A DNA stretch of 64,000 nucleotides. Origin: Vigna angularis. Lineage: Eukaryota; Streptophyta; Magnoliopsida; Fabales; Fabaceae. Made by a program: the position numbers and the translations under genes. Below are positions 32,901-42,487 of the stretch, piece after piece; the stretch's first letter is position 1; each line of letters begins with the position of its first letter. The DNA lies in the NCBI RefSeq assembly GCF_016808095.1, contig NC_068973.1, positions 33,660,077 through 33,724,076 on the forward strand, in the 5' to 3' direction. Under the pieces are notes generated by a model, which saw nothing but the letters and a program-made list of their open reading frames with translations, had not been told where the DNA came from and did not search any database.

Positions 32901-33947
32901 TTCTGTCGTCAAAGTCACTTCTCCTATGCCCACAATTTTGCTTGTGACATGATTACCCATCTTCACTGTTCCAAAGTCTCCTTTTTGATAGGATGAGAAG
33001 AATCCCTCGTGAGGAGTAACATGGAAAGATGCTCCGGTATCTACTATCCAAGTGCAATCATCAAAAGCAATATTTAGATAGTTTACCTCAGTGATAAGGA
33101 ACACATTCTCATCATTTGATACCACCGCTGTTGTAGTCTTTTCCTCCAACTTCTTTTTGGGATCTACCACATCAGGGTGTACAGTTCCATTCTTCTGATC
33201 TCTTTTCAGGAATCTACATTCTTGCTTCTTGTGACCATCTTTTCCACAATAGAAGCATGTCAGACCTTTGGAACGAGACTTGAATCTTCCTCGTGACTTT
33301 TCACGTTTTCCTTTGCTTCTGTTTTCACTCCTTCCTCTATTCTCAACAACATTGGCTTCTGAGTGACTACTCGATCCCCTTTCTTTCCTTCTGGATTCTT
33401 CATTCAGTAAACTGTCTGTGATGTTATCCAGACTGAGCTTTCCATCTGGTGCTGAGTTACTGAGAGTAACCACCAACGTGTCCCAACTCTCCGGTAGAGA
33501 ACTAAGGAGTAGAAGAGCTTGTAGCTCGTCATCAATCTTCATATCCGCCTTCATTAATTGATTCACAATACCTTTGAAGGTGTTGAGGTGCTCGATCATA
33601 TTCTGGTCGTCAGTGTACTCCAACTTTACGAGTCGTCTGACAAGGTGAGCTTTATTTCTGGGAGTCTTCTTTTGAATCAAAGATTCAAGCTTTGTCCATA
33701 ACTCATACGCATCGGTATAAGTCGATACATGCTCAAACAAGCTTTTGTCGATGTATTTCCGAATCATAGCCACTGTTTTACGATTCAGAATCTCCCAATC
33801 TTTTTCGGCCTTCCCTTCCGGAATTTCCGAATTTGTGATCGGCTCATACAAATCCTTGCAGTATAGATGATCTTCCATCATCGGCTTCCAGTAGGAATAA
33901 TTATCCGCAGTTAGCTTGAACATGTCTCCTTCCATCTTGAGTTTCAC
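29967..33947 (-). CDS. Copia gag-pol polyprotein, intact
   Basis: One unbroken 1326-aa frame encoding everything needed for retrotransposition. In order: a gag region of the UBN2/DUF4219 type (about 10-180); a zinc knuckle CFYCGKDGHKKQEC (231-244) that binds RNA; an aspartic protease with DTGAS (Asp303); a pre-integrase segment (LWHKRLGHMS, about 430-480); and an integrase core with the acidic residues in YSDVCS and SDNGGEY. These are followed by a reverse transcriptase with YVDD (1004-1007) and an RNase H with YSDSD and STAEAEY (about 1174-1290). Length is typical for plant Copia polyproteins (about 1300 aa). No stop, frameshift or lost catalytic residue was seen, unlike most genomic copies. 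The first ATG of the open frame lies 22 bp after the primer site; a second in-frame Met at residue 5 is an alternative. Confidence 0.96.
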   Translation of the reverse strand: MKLKMEGDMFKLTADNYSYWKPMMEDHLYCKDLYEPITNSEIPEGKAEKDWEILNRKTVAMIRKYIDKSLFEHVSTYTDAYELWTKLESLIQKKTPRNKAHLVRRLVKLEYTDDQNMIEHLNTFKGIVNQLMKADMKIDDELQALLLLSSLPESWDTLVVTLSNSAPDGKLSLDNITDSLLNEESRRKERGSSSHSEANVVENRGRSENRSKGKREKSRGRFKSRSKGLTCFYCGKDGHKKQECRFLKRDQKNGTVHPDVVDPKKKLEEKTTTAVVSNDENVFLITEVNYLNIAFDDCTWIVDTGASFHVTPHEGFFSSYQKGDFGTVKMGNHVTSKIVGIGEVTLTTENGNKLVLKEVRHVPEIRLNLISVGKLDDAGMNNQFSDGRWKLCQGSMIVARGKKEGSLYCMQGKIYKGETNVAQEESKELWHKRLGHMSEKGLEILAKDHLQSIKGQPLELCEDCLAGKQRRVSFRRSENGRRKEHILDLVYSDVCSTSERSLGGAQYFVTFIDDHSRKLWVYPLKRKDEVLRIFKEFHASVERETGRKLKCLRSDNGGEYRGPFEHYCKTHGIKHEKVPPKTPQMNGVAERFNRTIAEKVRSMLSHAKLPKTFWGEAVVTAADLINLSPSRPLNGKIPEEVWSGKNASYRNLRVFGCKASVHIPKDERAKIDAKAKECIYLGSPRNEFGFRLWDPANRKIVRSRDVVFFEDQTIQDIKKVEKPTLKLISDQSPIVINNSGGETHQAEPELQPDEMDEEEDQPNLTEEDQSIEDAPQEPQLRRSTRQKQPSRRYFSDEYVNFTDEGEPQSFVEAMETEDKGKWLQAMEEEMQSLKENETYDLVELPKERRALQNKWVFKLKNEENNPSPRYKARIVVKGCNQKKGIDFDEIFSPVVKMTSIRAILGLAATLDLEIEQLDVKTAFLHGDLEEEIYMKQPEGFEEPGKEHLVCRLKKSLYGLKQAPRQWYKKFDSFMIQHNFKKTSADHCVFVKHYENGESIILLLYVDDMLIVGKDKIKIAALKKALSKSFAMKDLGAVKKILGMKISRDRSRRMLWISQEDYIEKILKRFNMHNAKPARVPIAGHFKLSKSQCPKNEEEKEEMNKVPYSSAVGSLMYAMVCTRPDIGYAVGVVSRFLSNPGKEHWEAVKWILRYLRGSAKRSLCFGNGDLKLIGYSDSDMAGDVDSRKSTSGYLITFAGGAVSWQSKLQKCVTLSTAEAEYVAVTEASKEMLWMKNFLSELGHDQDDYVVNCDNQSTIHLTKNPMFHSRSKHIDVRYHWIREALDEKKLKIEKIHTDLNWSDMMTKSIPTKKVEDCCQGAGVVVPSN

Positions 33948-33968
33948 AGGACTGTGACTTTTCGAACC

Positions 33969-33984
33969 GGTAGCTCTGATACCA
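33969..33984 (-). other. Primer-binding site of the Copia element
   Basis: The minus strand reads TGGTATCAGAGCTACC one base inside the 5' LTR. It matches the plant initiator-methionine tRNA 3' end in its first 11 or so positions, the usual primer for plant Copia elements. Confidence 0.9.
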
Positions 33985-33985
33985 C

Positions 33986-34543
33986 TGTTGGGAAACAGCG
34001 GTACTTGTTCCCTCCTCTGTGAACCCCAAAATGGGCACTATGCGGAAGCGTAAAAATGAAAGCGTAGGAAAAGAGAAAATTAACACTGGAAATTTTAACG
34101 TGGAAAATCCTCTCGGAAAAAACCACGGGACCTAGTCCAGAAAATTATCTCCACTATGAAAGTAGGATTACAGTGTTTCTCTCACTCTCTGAGGATCTCT
34201 CAATAAATCTCACCCTCTCGGATGGTATACAAGACTCTCCCTGTATCACACACTCACAAAATAGACTCTCTCTATTTTTTTTCTCTCTCACTCAATCGTG
34301 GCTTCACTTCTGAATTTGGTGGCTTTTCTTCTTTCTGTTCGTTGCATCTTTTTGCTGCTTGGTTTGCCTTCATTTATAATAAATGAAGGAAGGAGAAGAA
34401 AACAAGAAACATGCTGAAGATGTGCACTCATTACCGTGAAACAAGGAGGAATGGGACTCATTTTCTCCCACTTTCGGTGGAGGAGAAAAACATTGACCCC
34501 TAAAGTATGGTGGATGGGTCCCAATCTTTGTTTTATTCCAACA
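33986..34543 (-). repeat. 5' LTR of the Copia element
   Basis: 558 bp, the copy that would drive transcription of the polyprotein. On the minus strand a TATA-like TTATAAATG lies at about 34375-34385, inside a near-perfect palindrome (34367-34389). Confidence 0.96.
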
Positions 34544-34548
34544 AGCAA

Positions 34549-37500
34549 CTATAGACAAAAACAGATATTTATCTTATAGAATCTGTACTTTAAGTTATTA
34601 TCAAAGATATCAAACTATATATTATCATCATTTGGAATAATTGACAATTAAAAAGCTTAAGAACAAAGTGTTTTAAAATTAACATGCATAGTTTGTTATG
34701 GAAAAAAGTGGTGATTTTTATATTTCAAATTTAAATTATACTTGTACGTAGTGGTTGAGAGGCCAATATATTATCGAAATTGAGAAGTATCGAACTCTTT
34801 ATCTTGGTATTATGTAATAAATTTTTGTGGGTTAATAATTAAATGTGAACTCATACTCATTTAGCAAGTCATTTTCGTGTTTTCTTTTAACATATGCCCC
34901 TTTGACGGTCCAACTATTTGTGAAATCATAGAGAAAAAAAATAAATGTGCACTATAAGTAAACACTTCACGGGTCTACTATTGTATATAAAAATAAATAT
35001 ATTAATTAATGTCTACAGCTATAAAGATAGTTAATTGCAAAAGGAAAATGAAAGTGTTGGAACATTAAAAATGTAGCATATCTTCTCCCTAAAATTGTAG
35101 GTACCTGTAAGATGATTATGAAAGGCACAATCATAAAAGGACTAAAATACCAAGAAAAAACTGATACGTACATTAAGGGAACAAGAAGTCACAAGATTTG
35201 ACATTAAAAGATGCAAATATGGACAATAAACCTCAATATCTAACAGGACTCACCAAATTATTATTCAGACATTTCCACCGAAACACAACAACCTGTTCTA
35301 AACCTATAATTTTTGTCTATTATTTTCACTTCTGTAAATAAAACTATGTTTATGTTACATATTGTCAACTGAGATTGTATATGTCTTCGAATGAGATAAA
35401 AAAACATCCAAGCTTTTCAAACTGTAATCAATCTTGCTTTGTGTAGGCTTTAGAAACTTTCTCTTTTACTTTGAAAAGGATATACAAAAAAAATAGCAGC
35501 AAATTAGTTTCAAAATTAACAAAGTGGACAATAGTATGTACCCTTTTATGAAAAAAAAAAATCTTTAATACTAATATTAGAATATATTTGTTGTAATCTT
35601 TGCAAATATATTGAGTGAATAGTATAACTAATAATTAGTTATATAACACCTAGTTATAGTCTGTTTTGTTAGAAGTTTCACGTTAATTAGAGATAGAGTT
35701 AATTTAGAGTATATAAGTGAGTGTAAATATCATCTTACACGTTGGTATTTTGAGATTAAGTTAGACTTAAAGTCTACCTCTTAACATAGATAAAAATGAG
35801 AAAAATTAATATTAATATCTTGGATAGAATATGTTTTCTATTTTCAAAAGAAAAAAAATCATTTAATAAAGAATTATTTACTATTGGAAAAACATTTCTT
35901 CCACAGTCATCAATTTGATTCTTGAATTTATAAATTTAAGAATGAAATCTTCAGAAGAGAAGTAAAAGGTACTTCTTTTAATTTTGAAGAATTAAAATTT
36001 ATTTTATTGGAATAAATTTTATCTGAATTGCTTAAAAATAATGTGACAAAATAATTCCTAAACCCTAATATGAGAGTTTCACGCCATATTTTATTGTTTT
36101 AAAAAAATAAAATCCAGATTCAAAGAAAAGAAGAACTGTTATTCAATCTTTACCGATTGTGCTGCTAGACACTTGCAGTACATGTTTGACAATGAATCAT
36201 CTGCAATAGTGGGAGTAGAAAAATAAAGTGTATAAAATATGGTTTGGTGAAGATGCCTAATTATTTTATTTGGAACACTTGCTTCTTTAGACAGATATTA
36301 CTGTCTCCAAACCCATTACAAGTAAAATTAATTCTTTTTGTACTCATTAAAAATCATTCTTAAATTTTTTTTATGATGTTTAAAAGTAATAATATGGAAT
36401 GAAATAAAAAGAAATTTAAATTTGTGAATATGATTTATTTATTTATTTACTATAGGGTAGCAGCATAGATGTAGCATTAATTGGAAACAAAAGATATGCA
36501 TATCATGAGAGATCCGGTGGTGGGCACTTACGCATGATATCATATGGTCAACAAATTTAATGCATGCACATCACTACATCATTGTGAGTACCGAGGTAGT
36601 TATGTGTTCTTTCACACACATTTCTTCCTCTGTCATTTCCCCTTTCATATAAAAATAATTCTCCATTTCTAACCATTATCCATACCATCTCCATACACTG
36701 TCATTCAAAAAGTCAACAAAGTTAACCCAATTCCTAATTAATTAATCACTAATTTAAAAAATCAACCCTCCTCCGATGCTAGGCATAAATATTTTACGGA
36801 AATTAAAGAAAACAATAAAAGAATAAATTAATCTAAATAAAATTAAAAATAGAAGAGTTTTATTTAATTTTATTTTTCTCATTTCCCCTATCCACCCGCA
36901 TAACACAATAAAAAAGGGAAAGCCATAAATAAAGGTGGGTTTTTAATTTTTACAGAGGGGTTTGAGTGTTGTCTCCCCAGACATGGGCAAGAACCAAAAT
37001 ATGGTTTAAACCAGAGCTAAAACCTACCAAACTTTATAGGTACAGCCTCGTAGCCATTCTTAAAAAGGCCATCACAACACAAACTCAAATCCTTCATTGT
37101 CCATTCTTCATCGCTTTTTTGTATTCATTTTCATCACTCTAGTTTAGTTTTCTAAACTCTTCATATTCAAATCCACCAAAGCTCTAATGTCTAATCATTA
37201 TTTTGTTTTCCTTCTCATTACATTTCAATATTGAAAACAAAATAGTAATTAACTTTGAATACCCTGGAAAAAAAAATGCATAATGAAAAGCATGTATAAT
37301 ATGTTAATATTTAATAGTTAATCTGTGGGATATATACTTCGATTTGTGGAAAGTTGACAAATGAGATTTGACGCACGCAGTTATACGAGTGGGTTTGTTT
37401 TGTTTTTGTTTGCTATGCATTGCACGAAGGAACACGCACAGGTACTGATAGTAGCATACGAAAACGTCATCAGCTTAGGGTTTAGATGCGAAACGGCGTT

Positions 37501-39700
37501 GAAAGTCTCACCCTAACCTAACCTCGCGACGTGCGTGTCGAAATTATTGACTCTTTGATGATACTTGCAGTCAAATCTCTCTCTCCTTTTCTCTCTGTTA
37601 TGTTCTTTTGGGAAGGTACCAACCTACCTCTGTGTGCGAGGCTGTGATTTCTCTGCCTAGGTTTCATAGCTTTAAGAAATCTACCCCTACTGGTTCATTT
37701 TGGTGGCTATATATGCATTTGTCAACAACGACTTTACCTAGTTCTTTATTTCTCAATCACACCACACTACTATACTTAACCTATAATCAAACCCCACTGA
37801 TCAACACTTCACTAAACCATTAACAAACCATTCTGCTTCGTTTTCAAGGACATTTACTGTATAAACTGTTTTTTTTATCCAATTTTTAGGGTTCATCGTA
37901 AGTAAAAGTCGTGGTTTGTAAATAAAGTTTGAATCTTGTAGATGTGTGAACAAATATATGATTGATAAAGGTGTTAGTGTGAGAAAGAAGAGTAGGGGTG
38001 GGTGTGAATTATTGAATAATGTTGAAATAATATAGAAGAAGTAACTGGGTAAATGTAAGTGAGTGACATTGTAGGGCAAGGCCCATGCACAGAGAAAAGG
38101 GAGGGTATGGGGTTTGTATGTAGGGTCTGTGTGGAAGGGGGGGCTTTCTGCGTAGGTCTCCAAACTACTGACACACCAAGAAAGGACGGGTCATGTGGAT
38201 GTCTGATGAGTGAGTGTTTTATTATACAATGTAGTAGTAATAGTAATTCTGACTTTTTTATGGCAATTAATGTTTTCACCTTTCTGTACTCTATTCTACG
38301 TTCTCCTAGCTCCTGCTCAAAAAAACATTGCATGGAGTAGAATTAGCAGCAGTAGTACTGGTGTACTCCAAAAGTTGGGGTGACATCTAGGTTTTACTGT
38401 TTATGAAAATTACCACACTGTAATCCGAGGTTAATGTCAGGGTAAATTTGGAGTTGTACACGTCCTCATACCTTTCACACCAAACCCCACGAATAATTCA
38501 AACACTGTACTGTGTCGTGTGCAGCAGCAAGGTATATGCATTGTTACGGTGAGTAGTAAAAATTAGAATTGGCTTTTGTGGCAGTGTGGCTGTGTGGCTG
38601 TGGCTGGAACACACTGAATCTTCTCTCGGTGGTCCCACTTTGATGCCCTTGATGGTGATGCATCAAACGGCCAACATTGCATGAGAGGTGGGAGTAGAAG
38701 TAGATTGGAGTAGGAAGGGTGTTTTTGAGTCGAAGGGTTGTGTTGTGTGTGAGCAGTGTATGGCACGTGTTGGTGTGTGTGGAGGTGTCACAACACTACA
38801 CAACTAACAAGGTGGTGTGCATGGGAACTGCGTCATCTGTTCGGTTATCAACTTCCCCTCTCACCTATGACTGCCATCTCACATACATCATCAACAATAT
38901 CTTCAAAACAATTACTGCTTAACCACAAATTATTATAACTTTTTCTATATCTTTTCTTGGACTCCAAATGTTTTCTTTGATTATTATGTATTGTGAAAGG
39001 AATATTCTGAATATTAACGCTCCAACCAACTTTACCTCAAACTCAAATCCCTTCGATTCAAGCATGATTTTAAGATTAATGAATTGGTCTTGTCAATAAT
39101 TTATACTTATCCGAAACTCCTAAAAGAATGTTATCTTTTTTTAACTTACGAGGTTTACATATGCCGAATTTAGCATATAAAAAGATTTCGGAAATTATAA
39201 GTAGGTAAAATTTGAAAACTTTGGAAGAAGAAAAATAAGGTGAAGTCTGAGATTGAAGCATGGAAATCTTAGATTACTACTATTTGTCTGATTTGAAAAT
39301 ACTAATAAGCATCTACTTTAAAAATTAATGATGAAAAGTATAAATAAGACGGAGATTTGAGTTAGCGAAAGATTTTTATGATTTAAAAAAAATGTTTATG
39401 AAAGAGTTGATTTTTGAGTTTTAAAAGTGTAATTTTGAAATGGGCGAAGGTCTGAAGGAGGAATGAGGTTTGTTGTTTAGTGGATGATGTTGAGTAGCTT
39501 TGGCAATTGTGAGTGATAGGTTAAAGAATAATAGAAATGATTAATGATTAGTTAGATAGTTAGGGAGGGCGGGGAAGAAAGAGGTGGCAGTTATGGTGGT
39601 AAAAAGTGTGTAGTAAATGATGGGTTTAGGTTTGATTTGTTTAATTATTGGAAGTAGATGTAGATGTAGATGGTAATTTGCGTCACTGTTCTCCTTCCAA
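34549..39700. other. Intergenic DNA between Copia and the WAV3-like gene
   Basis: AT-rich up to about 36900, with one TRIM-like solo LTR at 35667-35786. From about 36900 composition becomes more balanced, but open frames (for example on the minus strand at 37801-38163) are low-complexity and unrecognised. No gene is supported. The last few hundred bases presumably hold the WAV3-like promoter. Confidence 0.5.
35667..35786 (+). mobile_element. TRIM-like solo LTR
   Basis: 120 bp running from TGTTAGAAG to TCTTAACA. It matches the 121-bp LTRs at 55890-56245 in length and in blocks such as TTAGAGATAGAGTTAATTTA and AAGTTAGACTTAAAGTC. No primer site or second LTR is recognisable beside it. Confidence 0.6.
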
Positions 39701-39710
39701 AAGCACCACC

Positions 39711-39720
39711 ATATATAAAT
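39711..39720 (+). promoter_or_regulatory. TATA box of the WAV3-like gene
   Basis: ATATATAAAT in the context CACCATATATAAATATGC. It would place transcription start near 39745-39755, giving a leader of about 380 nt rich in GAGA and CTCT runs. The assignment is by position and sequence only. Confidence 0.6.
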
Positions 39721-39969
39721 ATGCAGACGAAGCGGGCCTTCCCTTTTTGTACAAATTACACATATACAGACACATAGAAAGAGAAAGAGAAAGAGAGACA
39801 GATCTCTCTCAAGGCGTTTAATTGCAGAGATCTTTTGGGTTTCTCGATATAAGAGAGAGAGAGAGAGAAGTGAAGATCGAAAGAGCCATCCCTGCCTCTC
39901 TCTGAATATCTCCTTTTATCTGAATCCATCCCTTTAGTTTGTCTCTTAGCCTTATTTTCGTTTGATCCC

Positions 39970-40065
39970 ATGCCCCTCAACCAAAATTCGTTTGTCTTCT
40001 GTGCCACCTTCAGATTCATCAGAACAAACAAAACTTGTTTTTTCCCCATCTTTCTCTCCCTTTGA
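39970..40065 (+). CDS. Upstream ORF in the WAV3-like leader (31 codons)
   Basis: An ATG at 39970 opens a 31-residue frame ending in TGA at 40065, 66 bp before the main start codon, inside the predicted leader. The peptide (MPLNQNSFVF...) has no known family. It could lower translation of the main frame; whether it is translated is unknown. Confidence 0.3.
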   Translation: MPLNQNSFVFCATFRFIRTNKTCFFPIFLSL

Positions 40066-40131
40066 GAAAAGCGAAAGGGATCCATTCTCTGTAGATATAT
40101 ATATTCCTCAGGTGTAGCCATCACTGTAAAC

Positions 40132-42487
40132 ATGGGTACTGGTTGGAGGAGAGCCTTCTGCACCCGCGACCCAGCTTCTACCATATCGGATAAACAGCCC
40201 GGAAGCCCAAGCCCAAGCCCCAGCCCGAGAAGCTGTGCCCGCTTGGGTTTTCTCTCCGGAGGGAGCAACCCTTCCACCCCACGCTTGCGGTGCACAACTA
40301 CACCAGAATCTGCTTCTCAAACAGTTACTGTAAACGAAAGCCCCAGAGTTCAAAGCAAGAACACCTCCAGAACAACCAAGTCTCCCAAAACGCTTGCTGT
40401 CTCAAATCCATCTTCACCGCGTTCTCCTCTCAAGCTCTCCCTCTTCAAGAACAGTTTCAAATTCAGGGTATGTTACGTTCTCTCTGCCTATGCGGTGATT
40501 GATGATGATGATAATAACAATAATAATAAAGTATTTGAATGTTGTTGTTGAACAGAGTAGCTGTGGAATTTGCTTGAACAGCGTGAAGACGGGACAGGGT
40601 ACGGCTATTTACACTGCGGAATGTGGTCACGCGTTTCATTTCCCGTGTATCGCAGCGCATGTGCGCAAACATGGTAGCCTGGTGTGCCCCGTCTGCAACG
40701 CCACGTGGAAGGACGTCCCACTACTCGCGGCGCACAAGAACCTCGCTGCGCAATCCGCCACGAAAAATGACGTCGCTCAGAGGACCACCGAAAACACCAA
40801 TGCCAACGTCAAAAAGCCAACAGAAAACACATCCCCCGTTTTCAAGACCTACAGCCAGGTGGAGACCCCACCCAAACATACAGATTCGGTTCGGTCCTAC
40901 GACGACGACGAGCCACTCCTCTCTCCCACCTCGGGCGGAAGGATCATTCCTATTCCCGAAGCCGACGAGAATGTCGAAGAAGACGACGAAGAAGAAGACG
41001 CCGGGGAGTTCCAGGGCTTTTTCGTCAACACCAAGAACTCGTCCTCCTCCAAATCATACTCCGATTCCTTCCAAACAACTGACGGAGATTCCAGAACGGT
41101 TCAGGTGAAACTCATGCCGGAGTGCGCCGTTATCTCGGCTTCCCGAACGCACGAGACCTACGCGTTGGTGTTGAAAGTCAAGGCTCCGCCTCCACCATCT
41201 CCACCGCGGAGCAGCACGGCGCCATCGCAACGTGCGCCGATAGATCTCGTCACTGTGCTGGACGTTGGTGGAAACATGACCGGAGCGAAGCTGCACATGC
41301 TAAAGCGCGCGATGCGTTTGGTTGTCTCATCGCTTGGCCCCGCCGACAGGCTCTCAATCGTCGCTTTCTCAGCCACTTCGAAACGGCTATTGCCTCTGCG
41401 CAGAATGACGGCCCAAGGACAGCGCGTGGCTCGACGCATAGTTGACCGGCTCGTGGTAGGTCAAGGCTCGAGCGTAGGCGAGGCGTTGAGGAAGGCGACG
41501 AGAGTGTTAGAGGATCGCAGAGAGAGAAACCCGGTGGCGAGCGTGATGCTGTTATCGGACGGTCAAGAAGAGAGGGTTCAGAATCAGAGGGGTAACAGTA
41601 GTGGTCAGAGGAAGGCTTCGAGTCACGTGTCGTCGACGCGGTTCGCGCATATCGAGATTCCGGTTCACGCTTTCGGGTTCGGGGCGAAAAGCGGTTTCAG
41701 CCAGGAACCGGGGGAGGAGGCGTTCGCGAAGTGCGTGGGTGGGCTTCTGAGCGTGGTGGTGCAGGATTTGAGGATTCAAGTGGGCTTTGAGTCAGAGGCG
41801 GTGGAGATGAGCGCGATTTACTCGTGCAGTGGAAGGCCCAGTCTGCTGAGCTCAGGGGCGGTGCGGCTGGGCGACTTGTACGCGGAGGAAGAGAGGGAGC
41901 TGTTGGTGGAGTTGAGAGTTCCCGCGTCGTCAGGACATGGGACCCACCACGTGATGGCTGTACGGTGCCTCTATAAGGACCCTGCTAGCCAGGAGATCGT
42001 ATACGGTAGGGAGCAGGGTCTTCTGGTGCCGCCGCCTCAGAGCCTGCGTTGTTCCGGTACTAGGATCCAGAGGCTCAGGAATCTCTTCATAACTACCCGA
42101 GCCATTGCAGAGTCCAGGAGGCTTCTTGAGCATAACGCTGACTTCACCAGCGCGCATCATTTGCTTGCCTCAGCGCGTGCACTTCTCATGCACTCCAACG
42201 CCGCTTCGGCGGATGACTACATGCGCGCCTTGGAGGCTGAGCTGGCAGAGCTTCATTGGCGAAGACAGCACGAGCAGGTTCAGGTTCAGGTTCAGCAACA
42301 GCAGCAAAGTGTGCAACAGCGGAGAAGAGGGAGTGAGAGAGAGGTGACTTTGGTGGACGAGAATGGCGAGCCGCTTACACCGACGTCGGCTTGGAGAGCC
42401 GCCGAGAAGCTGGCTAAGGTGGCGATGATGAAGAAGTCTTTGAACAGAGTCAGCGACTTGCACGGCTTCGAAAACGCTAGGTTTTAA
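40132..42487 (+). CDS. RING-H2/VWA E3 ubiquitin ligase, WAV3 family (WAVH1/EDA40-like)
   Basis: Predicted E3 ubiquitin ligase of the family that acts in root gravitropism and wavy growth in Arabidopsis. Exons are 40132-40467 and 40556-42487 (GT/AG), giving 755 aa. The N-terminus MGTGWRRAFCT and the block NPSSPRSPLKLSLFKNSFKF are family signatures. The RING-H2 finger has C115, C118, C135, H137, H140, C143, C156 and C159, a complete C3H2C3 set. An acidic stretch (about 252-264) precedes a von Willebrand A domain (about 341-500) and a C-terminal helical region ending HGFENARF. The metal site, normally DxSxS, reads D348-V-G-G-N, so both serines are missing. I recall this change in the WAVH1/EDA40 branch rather than WAV3 itself, but have not checked it. 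Coding GC is high compared with the surroundings. Start chosen by the conserved N-terminus. Confidence 0.93.

Larger units (their letters stand above)
29354..34543 (-). mobile_element. Complete Copia LTR retrotransposon, recently inserted
   Basis: A 5190-bp element. Both ends carry 558-bp LTRs (29354-29911 and 33986-34543), each running from TGTTGGG to CCAACA on the plus strand. By eye I find no difference between the two. It is flanked by a 5-bp target duplication AGCAA (29349-29353 and 34544-34548). On the minus strand the order is 5' LTR, primer-binding site, polyprotein, polypurine tract, 3' LTR. The domain order protease-integrase-RT-RNase H makes it Copia (Ty1-like); resemblance to Tnt1-type polyproteins suggests the Tork lineage, which is an inference. 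All parts needed for autonomous movement are present and unbroken. It lies in intergenic DNA between the Aux/IAA and WAV3-like genes. Confidence 0.97.

Noticed and set aside
36495..36546. Short inverted repeat ATATCATG...CATGATAT
   Set aside because: The stem is only about 8-9 perfect pairs with a small loop; too short for a microRNA precursor or a MITE without other evidence.
37801..38340. Open frames of about 120 residues on the minus strand
   Set aside because: Rich in Pro, Leu, Thr and His without any motif; two overlapping frames are equally open, which indicates composition rather than coding.
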